Positions 22,068 through 32,472 of a DNA stretch of 64,000 bases are shown in pieces. The DNA lies in contig JANATF010000012.1 of NCBI GenBank assembly GCA_029449245.1, positions 1,629,799-1,693,798 of the forward strand, read 5' to 3'. The position numbers and the translations under genes are program-made. How positions within the stretch are numbered: position 1 is the first letter of the stretch; every line of letters begins with the position of its first letter. Below the pieces are notes generated by a model. That model was not told where the DNA came from, made no database searches, and saw nothing but the letters and a program-made list of their open reading frames with translations. Source of the DNA: Mortierella alpina (lineage: Eukaryota > Mortierellomycota > Mortierellomycetes > Mortierellales > Mortierellaceae).

Positions 22068-25000
22068 TTAGCGGTCCTGTTGGAACTGACGGTAGAGGTC
22101 AGGTATCAATACATCAGTGTCGCCTTTGAGGGGCGGTATGCTTTTGTCTATACGGTCTTGAACGGAGGGACGCATCTTCTCCAGCACCAGCTCAATGTCC
22201 GCCATCTCCACCTGATCGGAGGCGATGTTTCGACGCAATGATAGAATAGCTGCCTCCCTACAGAATTGGGCGAGGTGGAGGCAAACGCCGTCAGTAAGGG
22301 TCGGGAAATCTAAACGTTATTATTAGTCAAGATCCTGTCATTAACTCTCACCTAAACAGCGTATCCAAATCTGCGGGTGAAAACCCGACTGTCTTTGCGG
22401 CAAGAACGTCCTGGACTGTGGGTGCCTGCGGCAGTGGTATACGTTTCCCGATCGTCTGTATAATTTCCTTGCGATCCTGCATAGTTGGGTAGCCAATGTA
22501 GATCAACTGGTCCAGGCGACCCGGTCTGAGTAGAGCATCATCCATGGCTCGTGGTTGGTTTGTACAACCTATCACGAAGACACCTGGACGTTCCTCCACA
22601 CCATCCATCTCGTTCAGCAATGTGCTAAGGACACGTTCGTTGACTCCATTCGATCCTTGACTATCGGCATCACCGCCCCATCCACGCTTGGCTCCTATAG
22701 CGTCCATTTCGTCAAAGAAGAGAATGCAGGGTGATATTTGGCGCGCCATCGCAAAGAGCCGTCGCAGCGTTGCCTCTGTTTCGCCCAGGTACTTTGAAAA
22801 GATCTCAGGTCCTTTGATCGGGATGAAGTTCATGCTGGACTCGGACGCTAGGCTCTGCACAAGCATGGTCTTTCCGCATCCTAATAATGTAATTGGATAC
22901 TTTCATTTAGAGAACCGCGTTGAAGATGTGGTTGTCGAATGGTCCTTCTATGCATGCTTGGCTTACCAGACGGCCCATAGAGTAAGAGTCCTGTAGGCGG
23001 TCGCACACCCATACGCTTGAACGTTTCCGGATTGGTCAGTGGCCAATGGAGTGCCTGATGGACACGTCTCTTGACACCGCTGTATCCTCCATATTCAACT
23101 CCATTGCGATGGTGAACCATGGACTCGAACTCGATCTGCTGCGATGGCTTGGAAATCTTGAGGGCATATACGAGATCACTCCAATGAAGGGCCACAGATG
23201 TTTGCAAGTTGGCACCGGGGCCGTCGCTGCTATGTATGATGTCTCGACGTCTAGCTTCAATGTCTGGCATGCCATCGGAGTGTGGCGCCACTTGAGGTTC
23301 CAGTGACGGGTCAACGCTGTGTGTCTTCTCGCGCAAGGAGTGCAGAAGGGCCGAGCGATAAATATTCCGCAAGTCCTTCGCGACGTATCCTGCTGACATC
23401 TAGTTGAACGGTAATGAAGTGGACCAAGGTGATTTTTTAGTATGTGCGCGGTACTGAATGATAGGTCCATATCATGACTAATCCTTGGAAGGTGACTACC
23501 TGAGCTGTTTTCGACGCCATGGATTCTAAATTGGAACCCTTGACTGGTGCGCTGTTGTTGCTCCCCAACATGGCCTCCAGTATCTCCTGACGCTGCGCTC
23601 TATTGAAGGCAGTAGTAAGATGTATGATGTGTGCTGTTTAGTATGGACAGGTGTAGGCTGCAGCAGCGTTTGTAATTGGAGATAGCCTACCTCACAGGGA
23701 CTGGGACCTGGAATTCGTGCTGGAAGATGCCTTGCTTCGTAAAGACTTCTGGCAATTTGGATCGGTTTCTAGATACTGCAAACACAAAGACCTTCATGGG
23801 GCAGATTATAGGCAAGGGAGGGCTGCGCGTCAGTGATCCCTCTCCTGTTGTAAACACAAACCGTCGCCAAGACAAGCGTAGAAGTCCTGCTATGCACTTA
23901 CTCCCTGAGCTTGCCGTGCTCGCTCCAGTTCTTTGCATATGACTGAAATTGTAGACGACTGCAGCTGCGAATCAATACCGCGATCTATCAGCCGTTTAGA
24001 TAGCGTCTTTGGTCAATAATGGTCTAAAACATGTCTGTGATCGGCAAAACTTTAGGTAGCATACCTTTAGCTATGATATCCAGGTCCTGAAGAATAACAG
24101 CACTTGGTGCAGATTGCAACGCCATATCAAACACTGTATGTATGTACGACAGTCCTGCTGCCTGGTCAGACTCCATGATCTCCCTATCAGACAATGCTCG
24201 CGGCAACGACAGCGGAAACATCCGTAATCCTGCTCGTTGGCAACATTTCCTAAGCGTGGCCAAAAAAAAAAAGAGTAGACAGCCATGAGACACGGCGTAA
24301 TTTAAGGTGGAGAAGCATGGTGCCCAAGTGCAACAGTGAAAGGGTATCGCTTACCGAACAATGGTCTTCTTTCCAGAGCCCGCAACTCCAGACACTATTA
24401 CCGCCTTTTTGTTGGGTATGTTCAGTCGCGTATAGGCATCCGTACGGGTGAAGGAGTCACCTAGAAATGTACTCAAGCACAAAGTTAGAGGCGGCGCTGG
24501 TCCACAAAGTATATGACGCGCCAAACCAGAATATCCTCTGAATAGAATACCTATAAGCCTGCAGATCTCGTCCACCAGTCCATTCATCCCGCACAACTGA
24601 CTCGCCTCCGTGGACTTTGTGCATGTGTCCTGACCCAGTTTCAATACAGTATCCTCGCTAATAACGCCCATCCTGGATTGCGAAAAGAGCTTGAAAGAAA
24701 CCTCGACGACCTTGAAACGATGTTGCTGTCCTTTGACGCTGGCAGTGAAGACTGACCCCGCGCTTAGCTAGATTTCGCAGGTCGACGACAGGTTAGGGTT
24801 ACTGTAACAATCGGCGATTGTCTCTGTGGAACCACAAAAACATGTACGCGACATGGCCGCTGCTCACATACCGCTTGGCCCTCGATTGTCAGCTTCAGCA
24901 GTCGCTCGATCCACTGGCGATTCCTTTTTCCTTGTCGAGCAAGTCCAGCATTCTGTATCTCGGTCGGGCTGATCAAGTGGTCCAAGCGGGATTCACTGCT

Positions 25001-25459
25001 CTCAACAGGATAAGGTGCTACAGTCACTCGGTCGATGACATCCACTGAGGGTGATTAGGAAACGGTGTGAGAATGGGCAAGACCGGGAAGTAGGAGCGCG
25101 TTAGTCAAAGAAGGAGCGACGGTGTAAGAGAGTGAAATACTCAATGCCCAGGTAAACTTACAGGGGCTGTCGCGATCGACGCCCAGTGCCCGAATGGATT
25201 TGATTTTGTCGGCATCCTGACCAACGAGCATCCATGGAGGAAGGTGGATCGAGCCTTGAGGCACGCTCTCGAAAGCAAGACACCGCAGAAAAGACTCTGC
25301 GCCATTGAATAGACGGGCATGCTGGATTGCGACCAGGCCCAGAGTCGGGACGCGAAGGTCAAGCATGGTCGACGGATGCAGGAGGCAGCAGTCCTGCCGA
25401 GCTGCACTTTGGGCAAGGTCCTGCAGACGCGCATGAGCACGGACAAGCTGCAGATCCAT
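22068..25459 (-). CDS. AFG2/SPATA5-type tandem AAA+ ATPase (SPATA5L1-like)
   Basis: Eleven exons: 25459-25162, 25044-24872, 24767-24551, 24460-24355, 24249-24065, 23984-23902, 23791-23691, 23599-23500, 23399-22967, 22880-22352 and 22257-22068; 804 residues. An N-domain is followed by two AAA modules. D1 has Walker A GVAGSGKKT (254-262) but a degenerate Walker B, VILQDLD, with Q319/D320 replacing the usual D-E. D2 is intact: GPSGCGKT (563-570), ILFFDEMDAIGAKRG (D622/E623), NERVLSTLLNEMDGV, and LLRPGRLD with arginine fingers. The D2 matches AFG2/SPATA5L1, which release factors from pre-60S ribosomes; the weak D1 Walker B recalls PEX1 and keeps that alternative open. Confidence 0.75.
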
Positions 25460-25562
25460 GAGTGGAGTAATGCGTGTATGAGAAGGGGGAATGTAGAAGG
25501 GCCTACTCTCCTGTCTGCTGGACTGCTACCTGCTGTAGTAGCAGTAGTAGTAGTAGTAGTAT

Positions 25563-25608
<46 letters not shown>

Positions 25609-25731
25609 GGTGGTGAGGCGATGATGTAAAGCGTGGAAGGAAGAACGGCGAGAAGAGCCAAAAGGACGGACAGAGTCAAAAATATATCTGATTGAAAAGA
25701 TTTGCCTCTGAGGACTGCAGCATTTTATGAT
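25460..25731. other. intergenic with (GTA)n microsatellite
   Basis: 272 bp between the AAA ATPase start and the dipeptidyl peptidase stop. It contains a trinucleotide repeat (25536-25600, about 20 GTA/GTT/GTG units). No gene seen. Confidence 0.6.
25536..25600. repeat. (GTA)n microsatellite
   Basis: Around 20 units of AGT/GTA with a few ATT and GTG variants, just upstream of the AAA ATPase gene. Confidence 0.9.
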
Positions 25732-28700
25732 CTAGTGGTGGTGAACTGGCGCGACAAAGCCTCCCAAGGTGGCCCACATGTTTTCAGCAAGCAACCAGTA
25801 GATCTCGTGGTTGGCATTGTGGCTGCGGATGCTGTGGTCGCTGTCCGTAAAGAAGTGCGACTTGTAGCGGTGGTTACCTGCAAGCGTGAGGCGGTCCAGC
25901 AGCACATACGAGTTTTGAACATGGACGTTATCTAGAGTCATCAGCAAGGGACAGCAGTTAGCTCCGAATATGCTATTGGATCAGGCGTGCTATCTTCCTG
26001 CGGCGAAAGTGCACAGACTTACCATCGCCAGTTCCGTGAACCAAAAGGAACTCTGAGTTGTTAAAGCCCGTCATGTTGGACAGAGCAGTGGCCTCGTAGC
26101 CCTTCAAGTTGGTTGTCGGTAGGTTCATGTATCGCTCTGTATACACAGCGTCGTAAAATCTAAAGTCTGTCACCGGTGCAACCGCCATGGCTGCCTTGAA
26201 CACACCACTGTCTGCCTCAGTGACCTTGGCTGCCATGAATCCACCATAGGACTATTTGCAGATACAGAATACATATATGGAGTGGGTTAGATCCACCGGA
26301 GCGTATTCCTTCTACACGACCATGGTCCAGAGATTTGCTTACCCATCCCCAGATAGCCATGCGGTCCGGATCGACATATGAAAGTGTCTTCCAATGCTTG
26401 CCGGCAGCAATCTGATCCTCGGTCTCGAATCGTCCGAGCTGATTGACGACAGCGATCCTGAAATCACGACCGCGATGGCCCGTTCCCCTACCGTCGACAA
26501 CAACCACTACGTATCGAAGTTTCTCGGCAGCTGCCATGACAGCACTGAATCCAAGCTGGAACTGTGTGTCAACAAGCTGAGAGCCTGGGCCGCCATAACT
26601 ATTCCGTCCATTGCGAGCGTGATTAGCACTGTAGCCCTACGGCTTTCAAGGGATCTCTATCGACATCTTTGCGCGCACTTACACTTGGAATAATACAGGA
26701 TGTTTCTGCTCAGGTGAGAATCCAGGTGGCAAGAACTCCATGTAGTTGCAATCTAGAGGGACGAGCATATGACGTGTAATGTAAGTATTCACTGACCCAT
26801 GAGGAAGAACTCTGGTTCTGCAAGAGAATTAAATCATAAATTTGAACATAAGAACTGAACACACCTCGGCCATTGATGTTGACTGTCGACCATCGACGAG
26901 CGGGGATCTGTGTTCCATTGAGCAGATCGCGCAGAGCAGTATTGTTTTCCAGATCGGTGTTGAACTTTTCATCCGCTGTCTTTTTCACCTTCTGCCATGG
27001 TACTTCTGGGCCTTTGTATGAAAGCAGATAATATCCAGCGCCAGTCGAGAAGGAAGCAGTATAGTATCCTGGCTGCGTCACATCTGTCAGTGCCTTACGC
27101 TCGGAAGAGGCCATGCTCACGCTAACGTCAATAGAAGTAGGTGTTAACTCATAATACACCACGGGGTATGCCTCATTCATGAAAATACCCAATGGCTTAC
27201 CTATACAGATGGCGCTCGACGCTAGACTTTTCAGTCGAGATGTAGTATACCAAGCCATCCTGTCCATCCATGGCAGCGATAGAGTCGACCTCCCACTCGC
27301 CTGAGGTCAACCATTTTGGAGTAGGGCTGTCGACAGGCGTGTAGAGAGCAATGTGGTTGTAACCGTTGTTGTTGGCAATATCGAGATAGCCGCCTGCGGG
27401 TACGGCTTCAGAAGGAGCAACGTAGCGAATGTTTTGCTGCATATCGATCCAGCCACCATCCTCCTGACCAGCATTCCATTCTCGAACTACCTTTCCTGTC
27501 AAGGTGGAAGGCTCGACAAGAACGAGTTTCTCATGATTCTGGACCCTGTTCTGTACCTTCACCAAGAGCGCGCTCGAGTCCTTTGTTGCCCACTGGACCT
27601 CAGCAATGATTCTGTTGTCGGTAGGAAAGACGTGGCTAAGGTCGATTGACTCGAGGGGGTGGGCCATGGTTGGAAGGAATGCAGATTTCACGCTGTAGAG
27701 GTGGAGATTCACGATCGGAAGAGGGAATCCAACCTTGGGATACTTCATCATCACATCCCGTGGGTAAGCGGGCGCATCGAGCTGGTCATCCATGTAGAGC
27801 GGGTAGTGGAACTCGGGCACCTCAGTCTCGTCAAATCGGAGAAAGGCAATCGAAGCGCCATCAGGCGACCACCAGAGAGCTGACGGAGACGCATACACCT
27901 CTTCCTCGTAGACCCAGTCTGTGATGCCGTTGAAGATGTTGGGCGCTCCATCAAATGTGATCTGGCTTCGGTGGATCAGATCCTGGTATAAAAAGAGGTT
28001 GTTGTTCTGAACGTACGCCACCGTGTGGCCTACAGGGCTCCAGGCTACATGTTCCACGCTTGGTTCGCTCAGCGAGCCCAAAAGTGGCGTAAGTTCGTAT
28101 TTCTCCATGCTGTAGATGTAGTAGGTAGCGTTGAAGGAATGGCGCCATTGCTATTCAGGGGGTACAAGGGCAAGAGAAAGAAGGGGGTGAGTAACAGCGA
28201 AGCAGCTATTCCTGCAAAAATCCATCAAGCCATTTTGTACCTTGCGATGGTCCGTGCCCAGAAGAACGTATTTCTCGTCAGGGGAGACTTTGAAGGAAAA
28301 GAAGGGGATACGCTTGCCGTTGGTCTGCACGAGCAAAGAGTGTCAAGCAGCGAAGGTTAGGACGGTTCTGAACAGCGAAATGAGCATGGCTGATTATCCT
28401 GGTAATCCTGTTTATCACCCTAGGCAAAGTGAGCAATTGACTTGCACTTACATCCGTGACATTTGCGCCGGGGAGAAAGACCTTGGGATCCGATCCATCG
28501 ACGTTAGTCAGAACAATGTCACCATTAGCATTGATGCGTGAGTAAACGCCATCCTGACCTGGGGGGCGATGACAGCAAGGGAGGACGTCGTTAGTCCATT
28601 GTACAGTGTATCTTCAAGAAGAAGGGCGAGCATGATATAGTAGCGAGAAACAGTGCACTCACCATACGGCATCCACGCAAGAGACTGGATCTTTGGGGCA

Positions 28701-29551
28701 AACGACTGATTGAACATGTCCTCGAACTGGAACGAGGGTCTCATGTCCACCATGGCCTCGTTCAAATGGACTACGGACCCAGTAGGTATTCACACGCATC
28801 GTCGACACCATGGTTATGGAGAGGCGAGTGTCAGGGAGCAGTATGGTCATATCGGCGTGTGAAAAAGGGCCAAGATTGATAGAGTAGATCCCACAGAAAA
28901 GTGGGATGAAAAGGGCGGCATGAAGAGAGAGGAGAAAGTATGATAGTGTCAGTTTAGCGCACGATCCATATTGCTATCGAAAGTCAAAAAGTCCTTGCAC
29001 AGACAATCCTCTTACGGAGACGAGAGATGCCCAGAAAGAGGGCAAAGCCAACCCAGACCATGATAAAGAGTGCAAAGGCGCTTAGAAAGATGCGGTTGCA
29101 GCGAGTCAGCTGGAGAGAAAAGCGGTGCTCAGCGTGTTAGACTTTGACAGCAGGTGGTCCGAGTGTAGCTGTTTTGTATAATGCAGAGTGAATTGGTAGA
29201 GTGCTGCGTTGTTCTAAAAACCGCACGGCCACTGACCTTGGGCTGGTCCGGGAAGAGCAAGTTGGAGGGGGTTGGGATCCGCGTGTACGGCTTCTCCGTG
29301 TCGGAGGACGAGGAGTACCTGCTGTAATTGTCTTCATCGTCATAAGAGTCCTCGACAGAGTCGGTATAATGCTGGAGCGAGGAACGCTGCTGGAGTTGCG
29401 ACACGCCAGCGTGAGCCCGCTGCTGCTGTGGCTGTTGCACCTGCTGCTCGAGCTGTGTGGAGGTGACGACGGTCTGGAGGTCAGTAAAGTCGTGGTCGTC
29501 GTCCGCAGCCAGCGACTCGTACCGCCCGCCACGAGGATGGCCAAGATTCAT
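25732..29551 (-). CDS. type II membrane dipeptidyl peptidase (DPP IV / Ste13-Dap2 family)
   Basis: Serine peptidase removing X-Pro or X-Ala dipeptides in the late Golgi or vacuole. Twelve exons: 29551-29237, 29109-29016, 28770-28663, 28558-28452, 28324-28241, 28150-27201, 27121-26865, 26817-26797, 26752-26683, 26598-26343, 26251-26023 and 25931-25732; 896 residues. The N-terminal 105 residues are Q/S/D-rich and cytosolic; one membrane span lies about 113-135 (FLSAFALFIMVWVGFALFL). The beta-propeller follows (WSPDGASIAFLRFDE, GITDWVYEEEVY with the double Glu motif that grips the substrate N-terminus). The hydrolase domain has GWSYGG (S755), HGTGDDNV (D830/D831) and FTDSDHSI (H863). Exon 8 is a 21-nt microexon. 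Several NxT/S sites suit a luminal domain. Confidence 0.93.
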
Positions 29552-30002
29552 GGCGTGGACGAAGAGGCGCGGATGGGAGAGGGGGATGGAGTGGGGTGTG
29601 GCAGAGAACGAGCGGCCGGAGCGAGAGGAGGTAAGAGATACAGAGACGGGAAGAGAGAGAGAGAGATGCAGAGAGAAAGAGAGAGAGACAGGGAGAACGA
29701 GCAGAGCAGGACGAAAGGACAATGGGGCCAAGGAAATGAATGAGAGCGAAAAAAAAAAAAGACTGGCTGCACTTTATTTCCTTGTTTCCCAGCAGCGGCG
29801 TCGTGGGTCCCTTGATTTCGACCCCCTTTCTCATGGCCCAAACCCCAAGTGCTCACACGCATCTGTGCGGTGGTCTAGCGCTGTTCTTTCTGTTTCGAGG
29901 GGGTGCTGCTGTTCAGGAGCTGGGGTCGCTCATTGCTAGGATGCAACGGTCAAGACCACGACACTACGAGTGCGGAGGACCCACACACCAGCTGTCGCCG
30001 CG
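29552..30002. other. intergenic between dipeptidyl peptidase and PSMG3
   Basis: 451 bp with the dipeptidyl peptidase promoter and PSMG3 3' end. A purine-rich GA tract (29654-29698) and an A12 run (29749-29760) are the only notable features; ORFs across the GA tract are low-complexity artefacts. Confidence 0.5.
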
Positions 30003-30565
30003 CTAAGCCCACACGCTGCACTCGTTCACCAGCTCGATCACATTCTCGAATAGATCGCGGTCGTGCGCACGCTGCTCCTGCTCCTGTGCTGCACTGCTGC
30101 TGCGCTCCATGTCGGGCTCCTGCACCGACAATGCCAGTGATAATACGACCGGGCGGGTCTCCGCTGGATTCTGGTGGTGGATCATTTGCGAAATATGTGA
30201 CGCATACACCTGATACAGTTGCGTCTTCTTGGACACTGAGGATCCTGCTCCGAGCAAGAAGCTGGAGGTCGTTGCAGCCAGTTCAGACGCAGTCGTGCTT
30301 GAGCTCAAAGACTGCTGGTCTACAGAAGTATGGATCTGAATATCGGATTAGCAAAGATGAGTCTTCACTTGGAACGTTCTCTCGACAGATTGGGTGGCCG
30401 CGAGCAGCATGACGCGCAATGAGTTCTTACGATACTGCCGACCTTGCCGTACTGGCTGACGAGGATGAGGATCTTGTCGGCATAAGACGAGACAAGGACC
30501 TCGGTGTGCTTGCCCTGGATTGTCCTTGCAGCCTGCTTGTTGATCAGTGGGAAGGGGGTGTCCAT
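30003..30565 (-). CDS. PSMG3: proteasome assembly chaperone 3 (PSMG3/Pba3-like)
   Basis: Small chaperone that, as a heterodimer with the fourth chaperone, helps build the 20S proteasome alpha ring. Two exons, 30565-30431 and 30335-30003; 155 residues (human 122). Matches: FPLINKQAARTIQGKHTEVL followed by ADKILILVSQYGKVGSI, equivalent to ILVLVTQFGKMGTLV in the human protein, then a second-exon SFLLGAGSS (cf. VLLGQDEP), RPVVLSLALSV (cf. RAVLLAVAV) and the terminal FENVIELVNECSVW (cf. LREVIRVCQVW). An insertion of S/Q/E-rich sequence after residue 120 accounts for the extra length. Upstream in-frame ATGs exist, but MDTPFPLINKQ aligns best with the family N-terminus. Confidence 0.85.
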
Positions 30566-31072
30566 GGCGAGAGCGTTGCCTGCTGGATCGGCTGAACATC
30601 CACCGTCTTTTTCCTTGGAGGCAGCCGAAAAGGCAGTCACAAGCATACAGCATCGCAGGATGCCCGCCCCCACCATGCTGCGTAGGACGGGTATGAGCAA
30701 GTCGATGAAGGGCGAGAGTCGTAGAATGAGCGCGGCAGAGAAGGCAGAGAAGGCAGCGCCAGTGGGCCGAGGTGGACCCCCGGAGGGTTGGAGCTTTGGT
30801 GCAGCTCCACGGTGCGCGATAGGGTTGGGGGCTACTCCGTGTGGCTGACTCGCAGATCACACTCTACCGAATAAAAAAAGAGTCAGTCGAGTCATTTTCT
30901 CGCTCTGATCGCACGATAAATAGGGTGCGCTGGGTCCTTGTTCGCTCTCTCCTCTCTTATCTCTCTCGCCGCCACTCTCCCTTCTGCTCGCCACTGCATC
31001 CCCCACACGCATATTGCTCCTGTGCTGCTGCCTCTGCCTCCACCAACTCTTGACCGATATCTCCTCACAGCC
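30566..31072. promoter_or_regulatory. divergent PSMG3 / branched-chain aminotransferase promoter
   Basis: 507 bp between start codons. Gcn4 half-site cores TGACTC (30846-30851) and GAGTCA (30880-30885 and 30889-30894) cluster 180-230 bp upstream of the aminotransferase. Control by a Gcn4-like factor is an inference. Confidence 0.45.
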
Positions 31073-32396
31073 ATGACCTGCACAATGCCACCACCCCCAA
31101 CGTCCGCCATCGACTGGGACAACCTCGGCTTCAAGTGGGTCGACACCAACGGACACGTCAAGTACGTCCACAGGGACGGCCAGTGGGACCAGGGCGAGTT
31201 TGTCCGCGACTCGTACATCAAGATGCACGTCTGCGCCCCAGCACTGAACTATGGCCAGGAGGTATGCGGGTGTCCGACCTCACCACCTTTTATGCCTTTT
31301 ATATCTTGTCCACATCCTCCAAATCGACCGTTCCGCCGACATTCATCATATATCTCTGTCATACCTCTTGCATAGTGCTTCGAGGGAATCAAGGCATTCA
31401 GGTGCAAGGATGGCCAGATCCGTATCTTTCGCCCCGATGCCAACGCCAAGCGTATGCGCTACTCTGCAGATCTGGCCTGTATGGCCGCAGTGCCCGAGGA
31501 TCTCTTTGTGCAGGCATGCGAGCGCGCTGTGGCCAACAATCTCGAGTTTGTGCCCCCATACGGCTCTGGCGGAGCTCTCTATCTTCGTCCTCTCCTCCTT
31601 GGCACTGGCGCCGAGATTGGCCTTTATCCCGCTCCAGAGTTCACTTTTATCGTCATGGTCATCCCCGTCGGTAACTTCTACAAGTCCGGAGTGAAGCCAG
31701 TTGACTGCCTTGTCGTAGACAACTTTGATCGAGGTAAAGCAAAGAGGCAAAAAAAAAAAAAAAAACTCTTTTCTCTTTGCAGAATCGCCAGCAGCTTCAC
31801 TCATTGACAGACATGATCCCTCTTTCCTTTCAACAACAGCGGCTCCCTTGGGAACCGGAGCGGCCAAATTGGGTGGCAACTACGCCCCAGTTTTGAAGCA
31901 CAGCAGCGCGGCCAAGGAACAGGGATACTCCATCACACTTCACCTCGACTCCAAAACACACTCGAACGTGGATGAATTCAGCACCTCCAACTTTGTGGCC
32001 CTCACTTACCCTTCCCCCGAGCACGATAACAAGCCCATATTTTGTGCACCCGAAAGCCCATCCATCCTCAACTCTGTCACCAAGCAATCCCTGGTTCAGC
32101 TCGCGAAGAGTTTCGGCTGGGCCGTCGAAAATAGCGTCGTGCCCTTCACCGACATCACAAGCAATCGTTTCGAGGAAATTGCTGCCTGCGGGACTGCAGC
32201 GGTCATTACCCCTGTCAAATCCATTGAGCGCCAGGGAACAAAGACCCGTATCGGCACACCCGCCACCCAGGAGGCAATTGGCGCCGGTTTCCTTCGCCTT
32301 TTTACAGCAATGAGAGGTATCCAGAATGGCGATCTTGAGGATCCCTATGGCTGGATGCAGCCTGCTCAAGGCATTGCGCCTCGGCAAGAGGCTTGA
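31073..32396 (+). CDS. branched-chain amino acid aminotransferase (class IV PLP enzyme)
   Basis: Transfers amino groups between leucine, isoleucine or valine and 2-oxoglutarate. Three exons, 31073-31261, 31376-31733 and 31840-32396; 367 residues. The N-terminal lobe has LNYGQECFEGIKAFR and RPDANAKRMRYSA (typical BCAT), then VPPYGSGGALYLRPLLLGTG. The PLP-binding lysine should be K192 in GAAKLGGNYAP. The region corresponding to TEVGTMN of human BCAT reads DEFSTSNF, a variant I associate with a fungal sub-branch (TOXF-like), so true branched-chain specificity is likely but not certain. No mitochondrial presequence, so probably the cytosolic form. An A17 run sits in intron 2. Convergent with RXT3, with 76 bp between stops. 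Confidence 0.9.
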
Positions 32397-32472
32397 GATT
32401 GCATAAAAGTCCATGTTAAGCAGAAAACTCAGTACATAAAAGAAAAAAAAATTAGATTTTCGTCATTCTATT

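Noticed and set aside
29457-29939. ORFs over the GA-rich tract upstream of the dipeptidyl peptidase
   Set aside because: R/E low-complexity translation of purine repeats in a promoter.
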